DNA of 9,824 bases, from NCBI GenBank assembly GCA_022567855.1, contig JADFGE010000076.1, positions 1 to 9,824 of the forward strand. The letters are read 5' to 3'. This stretch comes from Planctomycetota bacterium (lineage in GTDB: Bacteria > Planctomycetota > Phycisphaerae > Phycisphaerales > SM1A02). A program made the position numbers and the translations under genes. Every line of letters begins with the position of its first letter. Positions within the stretch are counted from its first letter, which is position 1. The notes beneath the pieces are model-generated. The model was not told the DNA's origin. It was given only the letters and a program-made list of their open reading frames with translations, and made no database searches. Shown in pieces: positions 1 through 6,265 of this stretch.

Positions 1-1171
1 AATGAATGTCGTTGCGCCCGAGCCCGTGACCAACCGCACCTTTGCGCGAACGCTCGGCTCGGTCCTGCGCCGCCCAGCCTTGGTCCCGACCCCGCGATTC
101 GCCCTGCGGCTGGCCATCGGCGAGTTCGCCAAGTATGTCACCATGAGCCAGCGTGTCGCGCCCGCCAAGGCCGAGCGCGTCGGCTATCGGTTTCTTTATC
201 CGGAGTTGCGCCCGGCCCTTGATTCACTGGTTGACGCGCGGCGACAGCCGGACCAGGAGATTGTGGATCGATCGTCGATATCCCCAGCTGACGCCGCCCC
301 GGGGGCGACGCCCGTCCCGCCGCGAACCGATGAGGCCGGGTCCAGCCGCACCGAACCGTCAAAACCGCGATCGCCCATGCGCCTGCTCGCCATTGATGTC
401 GATGGGACGCTGCTGCGATCGGACGCTCGGCTGAGTCAAGGTGTGGTCCAGGCCTGCCGGGCGGCGGAGCGCGCCGGCTGTGTTGTCGTTCTTGCGACTG
501 CCCGCGGACCGCGCATGACGAGCTGGATCATCCAGGCCCTCGATATCACTGCGCCCACGATCAACTACAACGGCGCACTGATCTGGAACCCGTTGGACAA
601 CGTTGCGCAGTTCCATGAGCCGCTATCGGGCGAGTTGGCCGGGCGGATTATCGCTGAGGCCCGCTCGATTGATCCGCAGATCATGGTCGCGATCGAGGTG
701 CTGGATCGTTGGTTCACCGACCGCATCGATCGTCAGTTCGATCAACTGACCGATCCGGACGCCATCGCCCCGCTGCGCAGTTTCTTGTCGGACCCGGTCA
801 CCAGAGTGACGCTGCTCGGCATGCCGGAGTCGGTTCAACGAATTCTCGATTCGATCCGCGAGAAATACTGGCAGAAGCGCGAGGTCGCCGTATTCAATCC
901 CGATCCGCAAGTGATCCAGGTCACGCACCGGTTAGTGGACAAGGGGATCGCCCTGCAGCGGGTGGCGCAGCGAATGGAGGCCGATCGCGAACAGGTGATG
1001 GTCATCGCCGACGCGGACAACGATCTGGGCATGATGGAGTGGGCGGGCCTTGCGGTGGCGGTGGCCAACGCTACCGATCAGGTCAAGCAGCTCGCCGACG
1101 CCGTGGTCCCCAGCAACGACGATCAGGGCGTCGCTCGCGCGATCCATCGATATATTTTGACGTGTCGGTAG
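1..1171 (+). CDS. Epimerase C-terminal domain (YfcH/TIGR01777-like) fused to Cof-type HAD phosphatase, 5' partial
   Basis: The gene enters from the left edge. The ATG at position 2 is probably an internal methionine, because the first visible residues (MNVVAPEPVTN) match the middle of a TIGR01777-type SDR epimerase, where the C-terminal DUF1731 region begins. Residues 1-78 look like that DUF1731 domain (SQRVAPAKAERVGYRFLYP is characteristic). A Pro/Ser/Arg-rich linker follows (about 81-125). Residues 126-389 form a complete Cof-like HAD hydrolase: motif I DVDGT with D132 and D134, motif II T166 in ATARG, motif III K314, and motif IV D337, D339-N340-D341. HAD proteins of this class dephosphorylate small phosphorylated metabolites in the cytoplasm; the substrate cannot be read from sequence. 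The open frame is continuous across the linker, and the ATG at 377 that could start the HAD part alone has no Shine-Dalgarno, so I favour a true two-domain protein. The catalytic half of the epimerase lies outside the window. Confidence 0.85.
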   Translation, partial: MNVVAPEPVTNRTFARTLGSVLRRPALVPTPRFALRLAIGEFAKYVTMSQRVAPAKAERVGYRFLYPELRPALDSLVDARRQPDQEIVDRSSISPADAAPGATPVPPRTDEAGSSRTEPSKPRSPMRLLAIDVDGTLLRSDARLSQGVVQACRAAERAGCVVVLATARGPRMTSWIIQALDITAPTINYNGALIWNPLDNVAQFHEPLSGELAGRIIAEARSIDPQIMVAIEVLDRWFTDRIDRQFDQLTDPDAIAPLRSFLSDPVTRVTLLGMPESVQRILDSIREKYWQKREVAVFNPDPQVIQVTHRLVDKGIALQRVAQRMEADREQVMVIADADNDLGMMEWAGLAVAVANATDQVKQLADAVVPSNDDQGVARAIHRYILTCR

Positions 1172-1260
1172 GGCTCAGATCGACCTCTCTCTCGCTCGCC
1201 GACCGCGGCGGCCCGCAACACGCCGATCGTACGGTACACTCTGGCCGCGAGATTCTAGAG

Positions 1261-1266
1261 AGGAGG
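1261..1266 (+). promoter_or_regulatory. Shine-Dalgarno of ilvE
   Basis: AGGAGG lies three bases before the ATG at 1270. It fixes the ilvE start and argues against the open frame that runs upstream, out of frame, through the HAD gene. The gap is short, but the match to the anti-Shine-Dalgarno is complete. Confidence 0.75.
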
Positions 1267-1269
1267 CCG

Positions 1270-2142
1270 ATGAACAAGGTCTGGCTTGATGGTGCGTTGG
1301 TTGACCAGGATCAGGCGAAGGTTTCGATCTTCGATCATGCGGTGTTGTATGGTGATGGATGCTTCGAGGGAATCCGCGCATATAACGGGCGCATATTCAA
1401 GCTCGGGTCGCATCTGAATCGGATGTATGAATCCGCCGAGCGGATTCGACTCGATCCGCCGTATTCACGGCAAGAAATCGAGCAGGCGATTCGCGAGACT
1501 GTCGCTGCAAACAATTTGACCGATGCGTATATTCGCCTTGTCTTTACGCGCGGTGTCGGTACGCTCGGGTTGCATCCGTTTCGGTGTCCCAAGGCGACGG
1601 CGTTTATCATCGCTGACACAATCGAGCTGTATCCGCAAGCGCTCTATGACAACGGCCTGAGAGTTATCGTTGCCAAGCGGCGGCGAATCCCGATCGAGTC
1701 GCTCGATCCCGCGCTCAAGAGTCTCAACTATCTGAACAACATCATGGCCAAGATCGAAGCGATCGATGCTGATGCACTCGAAGCGATCATGCTCAACACG
1801 GACGACTTCGTCAGCGAATGTACCGGCGACAATATCTTCATCGTCAGCGATGGGCGCATCATCACGCCGCCCATCGAAGCGGGCATCCTGCACGGCATTA
1901 CCCGGCGATTCGTGATCGACGAGCTTGCCCCGCATCTGGGGTACCAAATCTGTGAAGAGATGATGAAGCTCGATGATGTGCTCAAAGCCGACGAGGTCTT
2001 TCTGACCGGAACCGCGGCGGAGATCATCGGCGTGAACCGTGTGGATGATCGGACAATCGGCTCCGGCAAGGTCGGACCGGTAACCAAGTCCTTGGTCACG
2101 GAGTTTCGCCGACGTGTCAACGCGGATGCGCCGGAGGATTGA
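1270..2142 (+). CDS. ilvE: Branched-chain amino-acid aminotransferase
   Basis: This is a PLP-dependent class IV aminotransferase that interconverts Leu, Ile and Val with their 2-oxo acids, using glutamate/2-oxoglutarate, at the last step of branched-chain synthesis in the cytoplasm. The 290-residue product has the usual family length. Visible landmarks are FDHAVLYGDGCFEGIRAY (residues 21-38, the FEGIRAY form typical of the branched-chain type rather than D-amino-acid or aminodeoxychorismate types), the presumed Schiff-base lysine K150 in LKSLNYLNN, E183 in the SEC-GDNIF segment, the ITPPIEAGILHGITR segment (198-212), and the phosphate-binding GTAAE (247-251). The start is set by AGGAGG just upstream. 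It lies 98 bases after the HAD fusion gene on the same strand and may have its own promoter, though I could not find a convincing one. No leader peptide or attenuator was seen. The family call is secure; exact substrate range within class IV is inferred from motifs. Confidence 0.95.
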   Translation: MNKVWLDGALVDQDQAKVSIFDHAVLYGDGCFEGIRAYNGRIFKLGSHLNRMYESAERIRLDPPYSRQEIEQAIRETVAANNLTDAYIRLVFTRGVGTLGLHPFRCPKATAFIIADTIELYPQALYDNGLRVIVAKRRRIPIESLDPALKSLNYLNNIMAKIEAIDADALEAIMLNTDDFVSECTGDNIFIVSDGRIITPPIEAGILHGITRRFVIDELAPHLGYQICEEMMKLDDVLKADEVFLTGTAAEIIGVNRVDDRTIGSGKVGPVTKSLVTEFRRRVNADAPED

Positions 2143-2228
2143 TGAAAATAGGGATGCGCCATGCGTGATGATCTATGTGGATGGATGTTGCCGCCTGAAG
2201 GTCAGATGAGGGAATAGGGGGTCGAATC

Positions 2229-3767
2229 ATGCGTTGCAAATCCTGCGGCTATTCACTGTGGAATATCGAGGCGCGACAGTGCCCCGAATGCGGCGCGTCC
2301 TTCCGCCCCAGTGAACACGAGTTTGCGCCTGGGAAGGTACAGTTCTGTTGCCCGCATTGCGATCAGAAGTATTTCGGCACCAGCGATCGAGGGCACTTGG
2401 AGCCAACTCATTTCGAGTGTTCCAATTGCGGCAAGCGAATCCACATGGACGAAATGATGGTCGCCCCGGCCGAGGGAATCCCTGAGCAACAGACGGCCGT
2501 CGATCGGATGCCGTGGCTCGAGCGAGGCGAGGGCGGAATTTTCAAGGCGTGGTTCGCGACGATCAAATGGGCCATGATCGAGCCGCACCGGGTCATCCGG
2601 GCAACCCCAGCGGATACGTCAATCGGTCGCGCATGGCTCTTTGGGCTGTGTACAGCGGTCATCTTTCTGACGTTCGGGGTGTATATCCCGTGGCTCGTCT
2701 ACGGAGCGGCCGTGTCGTTCGGTCCAGGGCAAAGCGGTATTGGCGGACTGTGGTTTACCATCGGCGGAATCGGGACCATCGTCTTCGGATCATTGGCCGT
2801 TGGTCTGTATTTGTTGACATGGGCTGGGATCGCGCACGGTATTCTGCGTATCACCGGCAAGACCGCCCATACATTCCGAAGAACGTGCCACGCAATCTGC
2901 TACAGCGCACCGGCAGGCGTCGTGTTGGCGGTGCCGTGCTGCAATGTTTTGTTTGGCTTGGTATGGTGGATCGCCAGCGCTGCGATCATGGTCAAAGAAG
3001 CGCACAAGGTTCACGGCGCTCGTGCTGCAATTGCAGTTGTCGTTTGGCCTTTTATCTCCGTGTATCTTGTGCAGGCATTGACAGGGTTGCAAGGCATCTT
3101 TCTTTTTGCGGTGCTTATGCCTTTGGCATTTGGCGGCGGTTTCGGCGGGGGACCGTTCGCAGGCGGCATGGCAGTGTCGACCGAGACGTCTACTGTTGCG
3201 CAAGCAGTCCTTTCGTCGGCGAATTCAAGCAACGGGACCGGACCCACCCATGCACTGGAGCTAACGCTAGGCAGCAACATGATCATGTCATCTTGGGGTT
3301 CGAACTTCTGTGATCCCAATACACAGACTACCCCCGCGGATATCCCCGTTGGTGACGGAACGTTCCAGGATTTCATCAACAGCTCGCGAAGTTCACAGTT
3401 TGGCGAGATCAAGGACGCCATCGACGCGATGCCGAGTAATGTCGTCGCCCATCGACTTGGCGATTTCGTTTTCACCTATCACGGGGCAGCCTTGAATAGT
3501 TGGGATTCCCAGCTGTGGGTCGTCATCATGCTCCCCGATCCGGACGTCAACGGCATGCCCAACGCCGGTGACCCGATCTACATCGCAACCGCTGATTACA
3601 ACGTGACGCAGACGACGTTCGGGCAACTGCCGGCGCAGATTCAACGACAGAACCAGCACCGCGCCACCCTGAGCTTACCGCCGTTGCCCGACTTGACGAC
3701 GGTCACGCATGGTAAGCCGGCGGTGGCCGGACAACAGACGACGGGCGACGATCCGAATGAGGAGTAG
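2229..3767 (+). CDS. Double zinc-ribbon, Yip1-like membrane protein (paralogue A)
   Basis: The product is 512 residues. Two zinc ribbons sit at the N-terminus: C3/C6 with C18/C21 (CxxCxYSLWN then CPECG), and C40-C41/C44 with C64/C67. A conserved segment PWLER...FKAW (95-108) leads into the membrane block, with hydrophobic stretches at about 138-160, 174-196, 227-255 (long enough for two), 264-284 and 286-303. The part from about 205 to 275 (TFRRTCHAICYSAPAG, then a hydrophobic pair, then KEAHKVHG) reads like a Yip1-family domain. After the last helix comes a Gly-rich turn (FGGGFGGGPFAGG) and about 190 residues that I cannot assign. AGGGGG (2216-2221) precedes the ATG by seven bases. The next gene is a full-length paralogue. 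A role in membrane organisation or protein transport is only suggested by the Yip1 resemblance; the zinc ribbons may bind protein or nucleic acid, or be structural. Confidence 0.85.
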   Translation: MRCKSCGYSLWNIEARQCPECGASFRPSEHEFAPGKVQFCCPHCDQKYFGTSDRGHLEPTHFECSNCGKRIHMDEMMVAPAEGIPEQQTAVDRMPWLERGEGGIFKAWFATIKWAMIEPHRVIRATPADTSIGRAWLFGLCTAVIFLTFGVYIPWLVYGAAVSFGPGQSGIGGLWFTIGGIGTIVFGSLAVGLYLLTWAGIAHGILRITGKTAHTFRRTCHAICYSAPAGVVLAVPCCNVLFGLVWWIASAAIMVKEAHKVHGARAAIAVVVWPFISVYLVQALTGLQGIFLFAVLMPLAFGGGFGGGPFAGGMAVSTETSTVAQAVLSSANSSNGTGPTHALELTLGSNMIMSSWGSNFCDPNTQTTPADIPVGDGTFQDFINSSRSSQFGEIKDAIDAMPSNVVAHRLGDFVFTYHGAALNSWDSQLWVVIMLPDPDVNGMPNAGDPIYIATADYNVTQTTFGQLPAQIQRQNQHRATLSLPPLPDLTTVTHGKPAVAGQQTTGDDPNEE

Positions 3768-3827
3768 CGGTGGGGCGCGTGACGATCGATTGAATATGAT
3801 CGGCCCAGCGTTGTCGTTCGTTGCTTC

Positions 3828-3833
3828 GGGAAG
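3828..3833 (+). promoter_or_regulatory. Shine-Dalgarno setting the GTG start of paralogue B
   Basis: GGGAAG lies five bases before the GTG at 3839. An in-frame TTG at 3821 lies upstream of this site and has no ribosome binding site of its own. The GTG also puts both cysteine ribbons at exactly the same residue numbers as in paralogue A. Confidence 0.6.
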
Positions 3834-3838
3834 TTGAT

Positions 3839-5362
3839 GTGCATTGTAGAAACTGCGATTACCCACTGTGGAACCTGACTACGGGCATCTGCCCGGAATG
3901 CGGCGTCGTGTTTGCGCCCAGCGAGTTTGAGTTCGTCCCCAACAGTGTTCGGTTCTGTTGTCCGCACTGTCAGCAAACCTATTACGGAGTGGATTCCAAA
4001 GGACATCTCGTTCCTCGGGCGTTTGATTGCGTCAAATGCGGCGCCGCGATCGACATGGACCGGATGGTTCTGCTCCCGGCTGAAGGGGTGGCCGAACGGC
4101 GGACCAAGCCCGATGCGAACCCGTGGCTTGAGCGCAAGGACCGAGGATTCTTCAAAGCATGGATCGCCACGGTGGGCAAGAGCCTTGCCGGCCAAGCGGC
4201 AATGATGCGCGGACTCGGCGATCAAGTTCGTCCGGCCGAGGCATGGCGATTTGCCCTGCTGATACTCCTAGTGTGGCTTGGCGTTGGCGTGGCGCTTCCG
4301 ATCTTTGGTTTTGCCGCGATCAGCTCTCTGAGCAGCGCGCACCGCGCCAGCGCAGCGATCGGAACTGCCGCAGGCGTAACCCTGGGTCTGGCCGGAGTCT
4401 GGCTTACACTGGTCGTACTTTGGGGCCTTTCAACCCATGGCTTGCTGCGCGTCACCGGAGGCGCGCCGCACACGATCGGCCGAACGTTCGAAGCGATTCT
4501 GTATAGCTCAGGCGTAACCTTTCCGATGGCCGTTCCGTTTTTCGGTGTGTATTGCGGCTCAACATTCGTCACGATCTGGTGGCTGGTGAGCGCGGTTCTG
4601 ATGATTGTGTACGGACAAAAAGTGCATGGCGGACGAGCGACATTCGCAACGCTTGCATTCCCCGGAACACTGTTCATCATCATCGTCGCTGGGTATATGG
4701 GGCTGGCGTCATACACAGTCACTCGGATGCAGACGATGGGGCCGGGCACATCCTGGTTCACCGGCTTCTCCGCCACCCAAACGCTCGCCACGGATGTGAT
4801 TAGCTATGCCCGAATCAATAACGGCTCGGGACCGCCGCACGTGATCCTACTTTTGCAGAGCGATGCAGAGCCGAACGGTCGCGCCATCCGCACGTGGAAC
4901 ACCTCAGCCGACGATTTTGTGGAGGCCTCAACGAATACCTACACCGAAGACATTCCGGTTGATAACGCGACCTTGGATGACTTTGAGACTCTGACTTCGA
5001 CCGAGCGCCGAGCTGCCGTGGCGAATGTGCTCGATGCGATGCCGGAGAATGTCGTCGCGTACCGCTTCGGCGACTACGTGTTCACGTATCACGGGGCGGA
5101 CCTGAGTACGCCGGACAATCTTCTGTGGATCGTGGTGATGTTGCCCGATCCCGGCGTCAACAAAACGCTGGCCCCTTGGCAAACGATCGAAGTCGGGCTC
5201 GCTGATCAAACCGTGACCACGTTTCAGGCGAGGTATTTGCCCGAACAGATCAGAACCCAGAACATCTATCGCGAGTCGATCGGACTACCGCCGCTTCCTG
5301 ATCTGACGACTGTGACGCATGACGCCCCGGCCGTGGCGAAGCCGATAGAGAGCGAGGACTAG
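3839..5362 (+). CDS. Double zinc-ribbon, Yip1-like membrane protein (paralogue B)
   Basis: The product is 507 residues from a GTG start. It is collinear with the preceding gene: cysteines at 3, 6, 18, 21, 40, 41, 44, 64 and 67 fall at identical positions, and by hand count about 60 of the first 111 residues are identical. Shared C-terminal blocks also keep the same numbering: DIPV at 371, DAMP at 399, GDYVFTYHGA at 411, LLWIVVMLPDP at 428, and LPPLPDLTTVTH at 483. Hydrophobic segments lie at about 137-160, 172-198, 226-259 and 268-292, with a Yip1-like stretch between about 208 and 275 (HTIGRTFEAILYSSG, later GQKVHGGRA). An in-frame TTG 18 bases upstream would add six residues but breaks this alignment. 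It lies 71 bases after paralogue A and 22 before the next gene, so the three are plausibly co-transcribed. The function is unknown. The C-terminal domain is conserved between the copies, so it is likely under selection. Confidence 0.85.
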   Translation: MHCRNCDYPLWNLTTGICPECGVVFAPSEFEFVPNSVRFCCPHCQQTYYGVDSKGHLVPRAFDCVKCGAAIDMDRMVLLPAEGVAERRTKPDANPWLERKDRGFFKAWIATVGKSLAGQAAMMRGLGDQVRPAEAWRFALLILLVWLGVGVALPIFGFAAISSLSSAHRASAAIGTAAGVTLGLAGVWLTLVVLWGLSTHGLLRVTGGAPHTIGRTFEAILYSSGVTFPMAVPFFGVYCGSTFVTIWWLVSAVLMIVYGQKVHGGRATFATLAFPGTLFIIIVAGYMGLASYTVTRMQTMGPGTSWFTGFSATQTLATDVISYARINNGSGPPHVILLLQSDAEPNGRAIRTWNTSADDFVEASTNTYTEDIPVDNATLDDFETLTSTERRAAVANVLDAMPENVVAYRFGDYVFTYHGADLSTPDNLLWIVVMLPDPGVNKTLAPWQTIEVGLADQTVTTFQARYLPEQIRTQNIYRESIGLPPLPDLTTVTHDAPAVAKPIESED

Positions 5363-5384
5363 CCCCTCCTGTTAGGATTCTTCT

Positions 5385-6224
5385 ATGCGATTGCGCAAGA
5401 CCTTCCTCTGGTCAATGATTGTGTCGTTATCTTTGTCTGCGGCGCTCGGCGTGATCGCGATCTTGTTCGAGCGCCTCTGGCGGGTTGACTTCGAGGTGCT
5501 GGTGACCTCATTGCTGGTCGGTGCATTTAGCATGACTTGTCTGGTTTGCGCGTTCGTGTTGGAGAAGCGGCGCGCTCGCGGGCTTATGTGGATCGGCATC
5601 GGATGTTCGTTGGCGGCGTTGTCCGACTGGTTGGTGATCGTCTGGACGAACCCTTGGCGGTGGGGCAATGGCAACTGGGACGAGTTGTTGATCAAGGCCG
5701 GCACGGCATTCACCACGATTTGCCTCTGGTCAGCCCATATGGGCTTGATGAACCTACTACAGATTACGGGTTGGAAACCGAAGATCGTTCGTACAGCGAC
5801 GCTCGTCCTTACCGCGGCGCTGGGCGTGACCATCATCGGTGTCGTTTGGCTTGAGGAGTTTGACGAATGGTCAGGCAGACTCATTGCTGTACTGAGTATC
5901 CTTGGCGCATGCGGTACTGTGGTGACGCCCATCCTTGCATTGATTGAGTTCCTTGCGCGCAAAGGATCATCTGAGACTATTCCAGCGAAAGTGCAACTGC
6001 GCCTCACTTGTCCGCGGTGCCTAGCCCAACAGAAGTTGAGAACTGGACTGGCGAAATGCGCCAAGTGTGGCCTTCGGATCACCATAGATATTGAAGAACC
6101 TCGCTGCACCTGCGGGTATCTGCTGTATCAACTTCGGGGTGGCACGTGCCCCGAATGTGGGCGCGAGGTTCCACAAGCCGATCGCTGGGCGGGGGCGGAG
6201 TCCACCGGTCTTAGCCGCACATGA
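5385..6224 (+). CDS. Polytopic membrane protein with two C-terminal zinc ribbons
   Basis: The product is 279 residues. Six hydrophobic segments are visible at about 7-28, 36-60, 66-88, 104-125, 136-156 and 166-190, followed by a cysteine-rich tail. The tail holds two ribbons: C209/C212 with C225/C228 (CPRC then CAKCG), and C241/C243 with C255/C258 (CTCGYLLYQLRGGTCPECG). The second ribbon matches the first ribbon of the two upstream proteins, and the first matches their second, so the pair appears in reversed order and at the other end of the protein. An even number of helices puts the N-terminus and the zinc tail on the same side, most likely the cytoplasm. AGGA at 5374-5377 is seven bases before the ATG. 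The gene starts 22 bases after paralogue B and is probably in the same transcript. I do not recognise the membrane part; CGYxL...CPECG tails of this kind are common in planctomycete membrane proteins. Confidence 0.8.
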   Translation: MRLRKTFLWSMIVSLSLSAALGVIAILFERLWRVDFEVLVTSLLVGAFSMTCLVCAFVLEKRRARGLMWIGIGCSLAALSDWLVIVWTNPWRWGNGNWDELLIKAGTAFTTICLWSAHMGLMNLLQITGWKPKIVRTATLVLTAALGVTIIGVVWLEEFDEWSGRLIAVLSILGACGTVVTPILALIEFLARKGSSETIPAKVQLRLTCPRCLAQQKLRTGLAKCAKCGLRITIDIEEPRCTCGYLLYQLRGGTCPECGREVPQADRWAGAESTGLSRT

Positions 6225-6238
6225 ATATGTGCGGGCGC

Positions 6239-6265
6239 CCGCGGATATGCATCCGCGGCTGTTTT
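6239..6265 (+). terminator. Rho-independent terminator closing the zinc-ribbon block
   Basis: A perfect 8-bp stem (CCGCGGAT at 6239-6246 pairing with ATCCGCGG at 6251-6258) has a four-base loop and is followed by CTG and a TTTT run at 6262-6265. It begins 14 bases after the stop of the 5385 gene, and its T-run touches the last base of the convergent mqnC stop codon. The minus-strand exit has no T-run, so it should act mainly on the + strand. The T-run is short, so strength is uncertain. Confidence 0.6.

Noticed and set aside
1235..1240. TACACT as a -10 box for ilvE
   Set aside because: Only four of six matches and no -35 element at the proper distance.
709..1269. Long + strand frame that would extend the aminotransferase upstream by about 187 codons
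   Set aside because: It overlaps the HAD coding region out of frame, has low-complexity Arg/Gly/Ser composition, and the AGGAGG before 1270 gives a normal-length IlvE.
2161..2217. An 18-codon frame between ilvE and paralogue A, possible leader peptide
   Set aside because: No run of regulatory codons, no attenuator-like hairpins around it; chance occurrence is likely.
2513..3313. A 266-codon + strand frame within paralogue A
   Set aside because: It overlaps a clear zinc-ribbon/membrane gene in another frame and is Arg-rich without domain features.
3768..3838. GATCG-containing partial palindrome between the two paralogues
   Set aside because: Five-base stem with a long loop; too weak to call an operator or terminator.
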